DNA from: Duganella radicis
GTDB taxonomy: Bacteria > Pseudomonadota > Gammaproteobacteria > Burkholderiales > Burkholderiaceae_D
Assembly (NCBI RefSeq): GCF_009720825.1
Contig: NZ_WNKY01000034.1
Coordinates: forward strand, 1 to 64,000
Direction of reading: 5' to 3'
Length of the DNA stretch: 64,000 nt
Every line of letters begins with the position of its first letter. Position 1 is the stretch's first letter. The notes beneath the pieces were generated by a model. The model was not told the origin of the DNA. It was given only the letters and a program-made list of their open reading frames with translations, and ran no database searches. Positions 44,858 to 53,782 of the stretch are shown here, one piece after another. The position numbers and the translations under genes were made by a program.

Positions 44858-45869
44858 GCGGAAACCACGCCGCCCGCAGGCGCATGCAGGGCTGCTCGAC
44901 CAGACGGTAGAGCAGCCAGCCGCCCGCCACACCGGCCAGCATGACCAGCGCGATGCCGGGTGCGCCATGCTTGTCGATTCCCATACCTTCCGACACCACC
45001 TTGAACAGCGGCTTGTGCGCGAGGTAGATCGCATAAGACCACAGCGCCAGGCTTTCCGCACCGGGCACGCGCACGCGGCCCATCGGTCCCAGCGCCGCCA
45101 GCACCAGCAAGCCGAAACTCATCGACAGCAGCGTGAAGCCGAAGGCGGTGATGAACAGCGTTTCATCCTCAAAGTGCGCCAGCAACCAGATGCTCATCGC
45201 CAGCCCCACTGCCAGCAGCAGCCGGCCATGCCGCAGGATGCGCTCATACAGCGGCTGGTGGTAGTGCTTCAACATGGCGATCGCCACGCCCGGCAGCAAT
45301 TCATCGAAGCGCGCAAAGCTGGAGTAGTACAGTTCCTGTGAAAACGGCGTGCGGCCGTCGCTCCATGCCTGCGCGCGGAACGCGATGGCGGCGCACACGG
45401 CCAGCGTCATCGCCAGCCACGCCCAGCGCGGACGACGCAGCAGCAGGAAGGCCAGCGGCAGGATCAGGTAAAACTGCTCCTCGATGCACAGCGACCATGA
45501 GTGGGTGAAGGTCTGGCCGTATTGCAGGCCGAAGTTCTGCGTAAAGGTCAGGAAGCGCCACAGCGGCGCGGTGGCGCTTCCTGCCAGCACCGCCGGGAAT
45601 AGCCAGTACGCGGCCAGCACCACATAGTAGTTGGGCAGGGTGCGCAGCAGGCGGCGGCCGAAGAAAGTCGCCAGCGGTACGCGCTGCGCCACGATCTGGT
45701 TGCCGATCAGGTAGCCGCTCAACACGAAAAACAGATCGACGCCGGCCCAGCCGACGCGGCCCGGCGCGCCGAAGTCGCTGCCGCCGGCCACCACGCCGTA
45801 GTGGTACATCAGCACCAGTATGATGGCCAGCGCGCGCAAAGTGTCCAGGCCGTGTATCCGCGAAGTCAT
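44823..45869 (-). CDS. Acyltransferase-3 family membrane protein (OafA/YrhL-like)
   Basis: The 348-residue protein starts MTSRIHGLDTLRALAIILV and has about ten hydrophobic segments. Family motifs are GLDTLRA, DLFFVLSGYL and SWSLCIEEQFYLILP, the last with the Glu of the active region. Such proteins transfer acyl groups onto sugars of surface polysaccharide. ATG at 45869 has AAAGGAAA upstream; a long upstream frame extension is rejected. It is monocistronic. Confidence 0.85.
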   Translation of the reverse strand: MTSRIHGLDTLRALAIILVLMYHYGVVAGGSDFGAPGRVGWAGVDLFFVLSGYLIGNQIVAQRVPLATFFGRRLLRTLPNYYVVLAAYWLFPAVLAGSATAPLWRFLTFTQNFGLQYGQTFTHSWSLCIEEQFYLILPLAFLLLRRPRWAWLAMTLAVCAAIAFRAQAWSDGRTPFSQELYYSSFARFDELLPGVAIAMLKHYHQPLYERILRHGRLLLAVGLAMSIWLLAHFEDETLFITAFGFTLLSMSFGLLVLAALGPMGRVRVPGAESLALWSYAIYLAHKPLFKVVSEGMGIDKHGAPGIALVMLAGVAGGWLLYRLVEQPCMRLRAAWFPLTPYCGTARTT

Positions 45870-46006
45870 GATTTCCTTTTCTGTGAATGGGAACGGCGAT
45901 TCTGCCGCCGCCGCGCCGCTTCGGCAATCCGCTGTGGGACGAAAACCGGAATCGGCGTGACGCGCGCCCTCAAGCGGCGTAAAGCCCCCTGCTATACTCG
46001 CTGCCG

Positions 46007-47044
46007 ATGAATACTTCCCCCGTCTACGCCGCCGCCAGAATGCTGGCACTGAACGTGCTGGCGTGGATTGCAATCAGCGCCATCGGCGCCTATGGCGCGG
46101 CCACCGCCAGCGGCTACCTGCGCCTGTGGCAGCAATGGTGCATCGACTACGTGCCGATGATGGCCCTCAGTTCCGCGCTGTGCCTCGCCCTGCTGCGCTG
46201 GCCCACGCTGTTCGCCTCGTGGCGCAAGGTGCTGATATTGTTCGTGGTGGTGATGGTGCTGTTCCCGCCGCTGCAATGGCTGTACCTGGACTGGGTGCGC
46301 GAGAGCGATGCCCTCGGTCTGCAAAGCGTCTACCTGGCGCGCCTGCGCATGCGACGCTTTAGCTGGTTCATCACCGGCGCCACCTACGCCATCATCGTCG
46401 CCATCGGCAACTGGCGGCTGGCGCGGGCGCGCGAGGTGGCCTTGCTGGGAATGTCGCTGGCACTGGAGCAGCAGCGCATGCTGGCGCTGCGCGCGCAACT
46501 GGAGCCGCACTTTATCTTCAACGCGTTGAACGCCATCAGCGCCCTGGTGCGCGACGGCGACAAGGCGGTGTCGCTGCAAGGCATCAGCCGCCTGAGCGAC
46601 TTGCTGCGCTACGCGCTGTCGGCCAGCCTGCGCGACGCCGTGCGGCTGGGCGAGGAGTTGCAATTCGTGCAGGACTACGCCGACCTGCAACGCCTGCGCT
46701 ATGGCGAGCGCCTGCAACTGCACGTCCAATGCGACGATCCGCAACTGCACGAGGCATCCTGCCCGCCACTGCTGCTGCAACCACTGATCGAGAACGCGCT
46801 GCGCCACGACCTCGATTGCCACAATGGCGCCAGCGATATCCGCGTGCGGATCGCGCAGCAGGACGACCTGCTGCTGATCAGCGTCTCCAATCCGATCAGC
46901 GCCCACGCGCCGGCCAATCCCGGCACCGGCCTGGGTTTGCAGAACACGCGCGAACGCCTACGCATCTTCAATCCAGCGGCCGCGCTGCACGCCGATCAGC
47001 GCGGCGAACGCTTTTACGCGGAGATCCAGCTGCCATGGGAGTGA
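46007..47044 (+). CDS. LytS-like sensor histidine kinase
   Basis: The 345-residue protein has four hydrophobic segments (about 14-36, 52-65, 73-95, 120-136), then the His_kinase domain with LEPHFIFNALNAISAL, where His168 is the phospho-site, and an ATPase part with NPGTGLGLQNTRERL. The last codons overlap the response regulator (47035-47044), showing translational coupling. The signal is unknown. Confidence 0.88.
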   Translation: MNTSPVYAAARMLALNVLAWIAISAIGAYGAATASGYLRLWQQWCIDYVPMMALSSALCLALLRWPTLFASWRKVLILFVVVMVLFPPLQWLYLDWVRESDALGLQSVYLARLRMRRFSWFITGATYAIIVAIGNWRLARAREVALLGMSLALEQQRMLALRAQLEPHFIFNALNAISALVRDGDKAVSLQGISRLSDLLRYALSASLRDAVRLGEELQFVQDYADLQRLRYGERLQLHVQCDDPQLHEASCPPLLLQPLIENALRHDLDCHNGASDIRVRIAQQDDLLLISVSNPISAHAPANPGTGLGLQNTRERLRIFNPAAALHADQRGERFYAEIQLPWE

Positions 47045-47790
47045 TCCGCTACCTCATCGTCGATGACGAAGCGCCCGGCCGCACCAATCTGCGCCTGGCG
47101 CTGGCCGCGCATCCGGACTGGCAACTGCTGGCCGAATGCGACAACGCCGCCGCAGCACGCGGCACGCTGGCCGAAACACCGGCCGATGTGATCTTCCTCG
47201 ATATCCAGATGCCGCGCGAAAGCGGCCTGGAACTGGCGCGTGAACTGAGCCGGCTGGCGTCGCCGCCGCTGATCGTCTTCGTCACCGCCTACAACACCCA
47301 CGCGCTGGATGCGTTTGAAGTGCACGCGCTGGATTACCTGCTCAAGCCCATCGACGACCGCCGGCTGGCGCAGGCGGTCGAGCGCGCCGCCTCCATGCTG
47401 GCCTACCGCCACAGCGACGGCTACCGCGACGCCCTGCGCAACTATGCCGCCGCCGCGCAGCCAACGCATGCCGAAATGCTCAGCGTACGTTCGGTAGGAT
47501 ACATAGAGCAGATCCGGGTGGCGGACATCCTGTGGCTGCAATCGGCAGGGAATTATGTGGAACTGCATCTGGCGGCGCGCATGGTACTGCACCGCATGCC
47601 GCTGGCCCGGCTGGAGCAGCTGCTGCTGCCCGGCGAATTTGTGCGCGTGCACCGCAGCGCCATCGTGCGGCAGACGCAGATCAAGCGCTTGTCGGTGGTG
47701 GGCGACGGCCGCTACGAACTGGCGCTGGCCTGCGGCGCGCGCCTGGCCGTCAGCGAACGCCATGTGCAGGACGTCCGCGCCCGGCTTTAA
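47035..47790 (+). CDS. LytTR-type response regulator
   Basis: The 251-residue protein has a receiver domain (1-120; phospho-acceptor Asp56 in VIFLDIQMP, and VTAYNTHALDAF) and a C-terminal LytTR DNA-binding domain (about 150-250, with VADILWLQSAGNYVELHL and FVRVHRSAIV). It is the partner of the kinase just upstream. Its ATG lies 10 bases inside the kinase gene. Targets are not visible in the window. Confidence 0.9.
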   Translation: MGVIRYLIVDDEAPGRTNLRLALAAHPDWQLLAECDNAAAARGTLAETPADVIFLDIQMPRESGLELARELSRLASPPLIVFVTAYNTHALDAFEVHALDYLLKPIDDRRLAQAVERAASMLAYRHSDGYRDALRNYAAAAQPTHAEMLSVRSVGYIEQIRVADILWLQSAGNYVELHLAARMVLHRMPLARLEQLLLPGEFVRVHRSAIVRQTQIKRLSVVGDGRYELALACGARLAVSERHVQDVRARL

Positions 47791-48020
47791 GCTTCGCCGG
47801 CCAGGGAGCGCAGGTCTTCCTCGCGCACACGGCGCTCGGGCGCCAGCACGCGGGCGATCACTTGCGGATTCAGCCCCATGCTCTGCAACAGCTCCACCGC
47901 GCCGGGCGTGCCGACGTCGCGCTGCACCTGCAACGCCTGCCGAACGATAAAATCATAGGAATGCCAGCCAGCGGTGTCCGACGTTTGCGGCCGCTGGCGC
48001 CTGTCGTATTCCGGTTTCAT
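47787..48020 (-). CDS. 77-residue hypothetical protein
   Basis: The product (MKPEYDRRQRPQTSDTAGW, then GAVELLQSMGLNPQVIARVL and REEDLRSLAGEA) is small, charged and mostly helical, without a signal peptide. ATG at 48020 follows GAGGAGG, a strong site, and a longer frame upstream is not needed. It converges on the LytTR gene with a 4-base overlap. No family is recognised. Confidence 0.65.
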   Translation of the reverse strand: MKPEYDRRQRPQTSDTAGWHSYDFIVRQALQVQRDVGTPGAVELLQSMGLNPQVIARVLAPERRVREEDLRSLAGEA

Positions 48021-48087
48021 GACGACCTCCTCATTTTTCACCCGCATAGAGTAACGCAAGATGGGGCCGGATGCGCGTACGGTAGGC

Positions 48088-49224
48088 TTATTCCCTGGCC
48101 GGGTCGTGCGACAGCACCACCTTGTAGCCGTCCGGCGCCACCGAGGTATCAAACGGATAGCTGCCGAGGTTTTGCTGATCCAGCATGCCCAGCTTGATGA
48201 GAATGGTGTGCGGCTGCTCCTTGTTGCGCCCCTCCAGCAGGTTGACCGCCGCGTTGATCGCCACCCGCGCCTGGCTCACGCCCTTGGTGTCGGCCGCCGC
48301 GTAGATTTCCTTGCTGCGGATGAGGTGAGCGATCTCGCCGGTCAGGTCATAGGCCACCACGCGGATCTTGTCGGCCAGGCCGGCCGCCTTGATCGGAGCC
48401 AGCGCCGCCGGCGCGCAGCCGGTGCAGCCCAGCAGGTAGTCGAGCCGGTTGCCATGCCGCGCCAGGATGCGCCCGGTCAGCTGCGCTTGCAGCCCGCGCT
48501 CGCTGTCGCCATAGCGGATATCGAGAATGTTGACTTCAATCGGCGCTTCCTGCGCGGCGATGCGCGAACCGTCCACCTCCCCTTTCACCCAGCCCGCGCC
48601 CATCGGCCCGGGCAGCAGAGCCACGTTGATCGACTTGAGGCCGCGCTGTTGGGCATCGCGGATGGCCCAGCGCATGGCTTCCTGACCCATGCCGCGCAGC
48701 GAAGTGGTAACTTTCAGATTCAGGTCATCGCTGCGGCTGTCGTTGGCCAGTTCCAGCACCGGGATGCCGGCCGCGCGCGCCCGCGCGATGGAATGGTTAT
48801 TGGCCGTCATGCTGATCGGCGAGATGACGATGGCGTCATATTTGGCGGCGATGGCTTCGTCCATCTTTTGCAACTGGCCTTGCAGATCGTCGTAGCCGGT
48901 GGCGGGCAGAATGTCGGCCGCCACGCCCAGCCTGCGCGCCTCGCTGATCACGCCATAGGCGCAGCCGCTCCAGTAAGGGTCTTTCATGTGCGGGAACAGG
49001 AAGGCGATGCGCCAGCGCTTGCTGGCATGCGCGGCTGGCGCGTACTGGCCCAGCACCACGCGGCCGCTGGCCAGCGCATCGTCGGCCGTGCCGTTGGGCT
49101 GCACCGGGCGGAAGATCGACTGCACCGGGATCGGCGCGAACCTGGCGCCCGGCTCCGCCAGCGCCGGCAGCGTCGGCCCCATGCATGCGGCCAGCAACGC
49201 CAAGCTTAAAACGGGTTTCTTCAT
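48088..49224 (-). CDS. TorT-like periplasmic sugar-binding-fold protein
   Basis: The 378-residue protein has a signal peptide (PVLSLALLAACMGPTLPALA) and a periplasmic-binding-protein-1-like core (AFLFPHMKDPYWSGCAYGV, YDAIVISPISMTANN, and AAADTKGVSQARVAIN). It matches the TorT family, periplasmic partners of TorS-type sensor kinases. No TMAO reductase or TorS gene lies near, so the ligand is open. ATG at 49224 overlaps the stop of the upstream binding protein (ATGA), forming a two-gene operon. Confidence 0.78.
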   Translation of the reverse strand: MKKPVLSLALLAACMGPTLPALAEPGARFAPIPVQSIFRPVQPNGTADDALASGRVVLGQYAPAAHASKRWRIAFLFPHMKDPYWSGCAYGVISEARRLGVAADILPATGYDDLQGQLQKMDEAIAAKYDAIVISPISMTANNHSIARARAAGIPVLELANDSRSDDLNLKVTTSLRGMGQEAMRWAIRDAQQRGLKSINVALLPGPMGAGWVKGEVDGSRIAAQEAPIEVNILDIRYGDSERGLQAQLTGRILARHGNRLDYLLGCTGCAPAALAPIKAAGLADKIRVVAYDLTGEIAHLIRSKEIYAAADTKGVSQARVAINAAVNLLEGRNKEQPHTILIKLGMLDQQNLGSYPFDTSVAPDGYKVVLSHDPARE

Positions 49225-50036
49225 GGTCCGGTCCTGTGTTTGTCGCCGCATGCCGCCGGCGCGCGCGCCGCGCTCTCGCCCAGCGGCACCAGCACACCGT
49301 TGCGCGCGCCCAGCCGCGCCAGTTCACCCGAGCGCACCATCTCGTTGAACAGGGCGTTGTAGCGGTCGCGCACCGCGCTGAATTTGGGATCGCGCGGGAA
49401 GGCCAGATAACCGTCCAGTTGCGCAATGTCGGGACACAGCGCCGTCAGCGACTCGGCCAGATGCAGGCCGTCGATCAAACCGGTGCTGTTGCGTTCATTG
49501 GTGGCCAGCAGATCGACCCGGCCCATGGCCAGCATCTGCAAGCCGTTTTCCAGTTGCGGCACTTCGCTCACATCCAGCTGCGGGCGCACCAGGTCGAACT
49601 GGGCGCCGTAGTGCCAGCCACGCACGGTGGCGATGCGGCGCGACTTCAAGGCCGCCAGCTCGCCGCGCCACGGCAGCTCGGCGTCGCGGCGCGCGTAAAA
49701 CACCATGCGGTCGCGGTAAAAGCCATGATCGAGGAAGGAAAAGCGCGCCATCCGCTCCGGCGATTTATAAGGCCCGATCAAAATGTCGGCCTGCGCCCGT
49801 TCCACCATGGCTTGCGCGCGCGGCCAGGGATAGAGCTGAAACAGAATGGTATCGCCGGCGCGCGCGGCCAGCGTGCGCAACACGTCCACGCCCAGTCCCT
49901 GCCACTGGCCATTGGCGCCCTGTTCGAAGATGTGGCTGAAACTGGCGCCGACCGCTACTCTCTGCTCCGCATGGCTCTGTTGCGGCGCGCTGGCGCCCAG
50001 TATGACTGACAGCAGAAGAGAAATGGTCTTTCGCAT
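49221..50036 (-). CDS. Periplasmic amino-acid-type solute-binding protein without permease
   Basis: The 271-residue protein has a signal peptide (RKTISLLLSVILGASA) and the two-lobed SBP_bac_3 pattern (VGASFSHIFEQGANGQWQG, ADILIGPYKSPERM, and MGRVDLLATNERN). It leads the operon with the TorT-like protein and overlaps it by 4 bases. No permease is near; with TorT it may form a sensing set for an unlinked kinase. It differs from the two other binding-like proteins of this window. Confidence 0.78.
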   Translation of the reverse strand: MRKTISLLLSVILGASAPQQSHAEQRVAVGASFSHIFEQGANGQWQGLGVDVLRTLAARAGDTILFQLYPWPRAQAMVERAQADILIGPYKSPERMARFSFLDHGFYRDRMVFYARRDAELPWRGELAALKSRRIATVRGWHYGAQFDLVRPQLDVSEVPQLENGLQMLAMGRVDLLATNERNSTGLIDGLHLAESLTALCPDIAQLDGYLAFPRDPKFSAVRDRYNALFNEMVRSGELARLGARNGVLVPLGESAARAPAACGDKHRTGP

Positions 50037-50058
50037 AGTGCTTTTATACTAGCACGAG

Positions 50059-50964
50059 CTAGCGCAGATACCGACGCAGGAACGCCACGCTGGCATCGAC
50101 CGTCGGCTGTAGCCAAGGATCGAACAGCCAGAAAGAGTGCGGCGTATCGGGCAGGATCAGCTTTTCGCTGGCCACGCCGGCTTGCGCCATCCGCGCCATC
50201 ATGTCCTCGCGTCCGGCCGAGAAGCGCGGCTGCCCGCTGCCGATGAACAGCACGGCCGGCATGCCGGGACGAACATAACGGATCGGCGAGGCTTCGCGCC
50301 ACAAGGCCGCTTGCTCGGCATAGCGGCCGCCAAACCAGGCGCCGGCGGAGGAAGGTTTTTTTTTCGGATCGTCCTCGTACTGGAGCGCCAGCTCGCTGGT
50401 AAAGTCGGACAGGCCGTCGATATTGACGATGGCTTTGACGCCCTCCCCGGTCACGCCGGCCAGCGCGGCGATCTGGCCGCCGGCCGAACCACCGGCCAAC
50501 GCCACCCGTTGCGGATCGATGTGCAATTCGTCCGCATGCTCGCGCACCCAGCGCACGGCCGCCTGCACATCCTGCACCGCCGCCGGATAGCGCGCCTCGC
50601 CGGACAGGCGGTAGCTGACCGTCACCGCCGCAAAGCCCTGTTGCGCCATGCGCAGCGCCATCGGCACGAATTCCGAACGGTAGCCGGACTTCCAGCCGCC
50701 GCCATGCACGAACACCACCGCCGGCAAGCGTTCGCCGGCCGGCAGATAAGCATCGAGCCGGAGACAGCGCGCGCCGCGCTGCGCATACACCTGGTCCGCC
50801 ACTTTGCGCACGCCGGCCGGCAGCATGGCGTCGGCGATGCGGATCTGCGGATATTCCTTGACCAGCTTATCGTAGGTATGAGGCGCGTCGTAGGTGTTGG
50901 CGGGATCGGGTGGCGGTTCAACACAGGACAGCGCGGCGGCAAGCACGGTACTCAGGAAAGGCAT
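50059..50964 (-). CDS. Secreted alpha/beta-hydrolase (HSL/esterase type)
   Basis: The 301-residue protein has a signal peptide (MPFLSTVLAAALSC), the oxyanion motif VFVHGGGWKSG, the nucleophile elbow GGSAGGQ and a late His in LPDTPHSFW. This matches the BD-FAE/HSL-like carboxylesterases. ATG at 50964 has GAGGTCC upstream; 13 extra codons are open but less likely. The Cys in the signal region (LSCVEP) could also make it a lipoprotein. Its own start lies 40 bases before a terminator shared with the receptor. Confidence 0.82.
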   Translation of the reverse strand: MPFLSTVLAAALSCVEPPPDPANTYDAPHTYDKLVKEYPQIRIADAMLPAGVRKVADQVYAQRGARCLRLDAYLPAGERLPAVVFVHGGGWKSGYRSEFVPMALRMAQQGFAAVTVSYRLSGEARYPAAVQDVQAAVRWVREHADELHIDPQRVALAGGSAGGQIAALAGVTGEGVKAIVNIDGLSDFTSELALQYEDDPKKKPSSAGAWFGGRYAEQAALWREASPIRYVRPGMPAVLFIGSGQPRFSAGREDMMARMAQAGVASEKLILPDTPHSFWLFDPWLQPTVDASVAFLRRYLR

Positions 50965-51003
50965 CGGGACCTCGGCAAATAACTCAGGTTCCGAGTATGG
51001 CAT

Positions 51004-51040
51004 AAAAAAAACCCCTCGGCCGGTAAAGGCGCGAGGGGTT
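51004..51040 (-). terminator. Intrinsic terminator downstream of the TonB receptor gene at 51-53.5 kb
   Basis: AACCCCTCG and CGAGGGGTT pair around a 13-base loop. On the minus strand a T run of seven follows. It ends the receptor transcript before the esterase gene. Confidence 0.85.
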
Positions 51041-51083
51041 GTAAGACCACAGACAACACTGGACTACATGAAAAACTCTTTGC

Positions 51084-53546
51084 TTAGAACGAGCGGCCCA
51101 CGTTGATGCCGAAGGTACGTGGCGGCAGGTACTGCGCTTGCCACGGACCGTTGGCGTTCATGGCGCTGGTCTTGATCTTGCCGTCTTCGACGTTGCGGAC
51201 GAAGGCGTCGAAGTACCACTTGGAGTTGGCGTCGTAACGCAGACCCAGGTCGGTACGGTTGTAAGCCTTCTGGCGATCCGGCTCACCCAGGTTGAACACG
51301 CTCAGCCAGCTGGCGGTTTCGTAGTGGGTGCTGATGCGCGGGATCAGCGTGCCGTCGGCCAGCGCGAAGCTATGCTGGTATTGCAGCTGGGCGCTGAACT
51401 TCGGCGAGTGCGGCATGGTGTTGCCGGTCACGTCCAGGCAGGTGCTGATGCCAACGATCGGGCAGGCCGGCAGGTTGTAGTCGTTGGAACCGCCGATCAG
51501 GTGCTTCAGCTTGGCGTTGGTGTAGGCGGCGGTCAGCTGCACGCGGTCTTCCGGCGTGATCTTGGCGGCGATCTCGGTTTCCAGGCCCCACACGGTCGCG
51601 CCTTCGGCGTTGTTGGTGGCCAGGCCGCGGGTGCCGTCAGGATTGGTGATCGGCGCGCTGAACTGGAAGCCCTTGAACTTGGAGTAGTAGGCCGAGTTGT
51701 TCATGCGGACTTTACCGCCGAGGAAGGTCGACTTCGAACCGATCTCGTAGTTGGTCAGCGTCTCGGAACCGTATGGACGGCCACCATCCTGCAAACCGCC
51801 CGACTTGTAGCCGGTCGATACCGACGCGAACACCATATTGTTCTTGTCGATGTCGTAGGTCACGCGCGCCAGGCCGGTCAGCTTGCTGTCGCTGTAGCTG
51901 CCGCTGTTGAACGAGTAGGTGGTGAAGCCGTTGTTGCCGCCCGGGACCAGCGGGTTCATCGATGGGCTCACCGGCACTTGCGGTACATCGTAGTTGCTCC
52001 AGCCGTTGCCGGTGCCGCCGATGTTCTCGCGCTTGTCCGAGGTGTAGCGGAAGCCGCCGGTCAGGTGCCACTGGTCGTTCACGTTCCAGGTGGCCTGGCC
52101 GAAGGCCGCTTTCGAATCCACGGTCTCCTTCGGCTGGATGAAGGAACCCTGCCAGCTCACGGTGCCGATCTCGGTGCCGTTCATGATCGGAATGTCGAAG
52201 CGGATGCCGTTGTCTTCGTTGGCGTAGTACAGGCCCAGCAGCCAGTCGACGTCGCGTTTGCCGGTCGACATGATCTCCAGCTCATGGCTGTAGTTCTTGT
52301 ACTTGGACCAGACGGTGTTGTTGGCCTGGTAGCCGGCGTTGCCCGGAGCGCCCACGGTGGTGAAGCTGGTGGCCGGATTGGCGCCGCCATCCTGGTCGAA
52401 GGTCGACGAACCGTTGAAGCGCGAGTAGCCGGCGATGTAGGCCAGCGCCACATCGTTGTTGATCTGGTAGTCGACGCGGCTGCGCACCGAGTTGGAATCA
52501 CGGTTGACGTTAGGCGCGGTGTCGATCAGGGCCGACCAGAACTCCTGGCCTGGACGCTGCTGCTGCAACAGGTTCATGTTGGGCGTGCCGCGGTCGACGT
52601 AGTGCTCGTACGAGATGTTCCACTTCAGGTCGGCCGATGGCTGCCACAGGAAGCTCAGGCGCACCGCGCTCTGGTCCTGGGCGTTGTACTTCTGGCCGTT
52701 GCGGATGTAGCTGTTTTCGTTGATCGGCTTGAAGGTGACCGGGTTGTTCGGGTGCTTGGCGTTCCAGTCGGCGATGCCCGGCGCGGCGGCGGCCTGCTGG
52801 GCGGCCAGCGATGGAATTACCGGCGCCTGGTAATCGACGTAGCCGTCGTGCTGCTCGTGCACCACGGACACGCGCATCGCCATGGTGTTGCTCAGCGGGA
52901 TATTGAACGCGCCACGGGCGCCGATGCGGGTGTAGTTGCCGTAGCCGACTTCGAAGTTGCCGGCGTTGCTGCCGATTTCAGGCTTCACGGTCTGCATGTT
53001 GACCGCGCCGACGGTCGAGTTGCGGCCCCACAGCGTGCCTTGCGGGCCGCGCAGGACTTCAATCGCCTCCAGGTCGAACAGCAGCGCGGTCGCGCCTTCC
53101 GGACGCGGCGAGTAGATGCCGTCGACGAAGCTGGCCACTTCCGGGTCGGCGTACTCGGTCTTGGCCGAGTCGTTGCCGATGCCGCGCAGGGTCATGGTGA
53201 TCACGCCGTGGTCGCCCTGGCCGGTGGCCGAGAAGCCCGGCACCAGATTGACGACGTCCTGGATGGTTTGTACGTGGTTGTCATCCAGTGCGGCGGAGTT
53301 CAGCGCGGTCACGGCCACCGGGGTTTTTTGCAGCGAGGTCGTGCGCTTCGTCGCAGTAACAAACACTTCGGTGATTTTGCCGGCTTCCGCCGGCGCGGCT
53401 TGTTCCGCGGCCGGCGCTGCGGCGGCAGTGGCGACCTGGGCTTCTTCAGCGTGGACTACATTGGTGCCGGCCACCAGGGCGAGGATGGCCATCGAGATAG
53501 GGGACAGCAGCAAGCGCTTCCCGGACTGCGGTACGTGGACGTTCAT
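51084..53546 (-). CDS. TonB-dependent receptor, divergent from the halogenase-like gene
   Basis: The 820-residue protein starts at ATG 53546 behind AAAGGAGAC. It has a signal peptide (about residues 1-33, ending VVHAEE), an Ala-rich stretch, a TonB-box-like TEVFVTATKRTTSLQKTP, the plug with LEAIEVLRGPQGTLWGRNST, and a beta-barrel ending in FGINVGRSF with the terminal Phe. Substrate is probably a carbohydrate since its promoter region carries the same operator form as the GH1 gene; that is inference. Confidence 0.88.
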   Translation of the reverse strand: MNVHVPQSGKRLLLSPISMAILALVAGTNVVHAEEAQVATAAAAPAAEQAAPAEAGKITEVFVTATKRTTSLQKTPVAVTALNSAALDDNHVQTIQDVVNLVPGFSATGQGDHGVITMTLRGIGNDSAKTEYADPEVASFVDGIYSPRPEGATALLFDLEAIEVLRGPQGTLWGRNSTVGAVNMQTVKPEIGSNAGNFEVGYGNYTRIGARGAFNIPLSNTMAMRVSVVHEQHDGYVDYQAPVIPSLAAQQAAAAPGIADWNAKHPNNPVTFKPINENSYIRNGQKYNAQDQSAVRLSFLWQPSADLKWNISYEHYVDRGTPNMNLLQQQRPGQEFWSALIDTAPNVNRDSNSVRSRVDYQINNDVALAYIAGYSRFNGSSTFDQDGGANPATSFTTVGAPGNAGYQANNTVWSKYKNYSHELEIMSTGKRDVDWLLGLYYANEDNGIRFDIPIMNGTEIGTVSWQGSFIQPKETVDSKAAFGQATWNVNDQWHLTGGFRYTSDKRENIGGTGNGWSNYDVPQVPVSPSMNPLVPGGNNGFTTYSFNSGSYSDSKLTGLARVTYDIDKNNMVFASVSTGYKSGGLQDGGRPYGSETLTNYEIGSKSTFLGGKVRMNNSAYYSKFKGFQFSAPITNPDGTRGLATNNAEGATVWGLETEIAAKITPEDRVQLTAAYTNAKLKHLIGGSNDYNLPACPIVGISTCLDVTGNTMPHSPKFSAQLQYQHSFALADGTLIPRISTHYETASWLSVFNLGEPDRQKAYNRTDLGLRYDANSKWYFDAFVRNVEDGKIKTSAMNANGPWQAQYLPPRTFGINVGRSF

Positions 53547-53601
53547 AAGTCTCCTTTGCGTAGCGATCGCCGAGGGGGAGGGCGGTGCTACCATTTATCG
53601 T

Positions 53602-53678
53602 GGAAAACGATTTCATGTTGTGTGAAAACGATTTCAATTTTCATGAAAACGTTTTCTGTATTTGTGAAATCGATTTCA
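53602..53678. promoter_or_regulatory. Four LacI-type operators at exact 21-bp spacing
   Basis: Sites are GGAAAACGATTTCA (53602-53615), TGAAAACGATTTCA (53623-53636), TGAAAACGTTTTCT (53644-53657) and TGAAATCGATTTCA (53665-53678, a perfect palindrome). Centres are 21 bases apart in each step, two turns of DNA, so all sites face the same side. They lie between the divergent receptor and halogenase-like genes. A possible plus promoter (TTGTGA 53662-53667, CATAAT 53684-53689, 16-base gap) overlaps the fourth site. Confidence 0.75.
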
Positions 53679-53782
53679 TAGTACATAATTCAGATCACCG
53701 ATGTCAAATTAAAAATTGTTGCAGCGTTGTATCGCCGGCCTCCGCCTTTTGCGGGACCTCTGCCTCGGAGACACTTCATAGT

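Noticed and set aside
53602..53678. Short regularly spaced repeats as a possible CRISPR array
   Set aside because: Repeats are 14 bases with 7-base gaps, palindromic, with a CG centre and placed between divergent genes, which fits operators and not CRISPR.
53585..53782. Upstream extension of the halogenase-like frame
   Set aside because: It would pass through the operator array and encode Phe/Cys/Asn-rich sequence unlike the family start.
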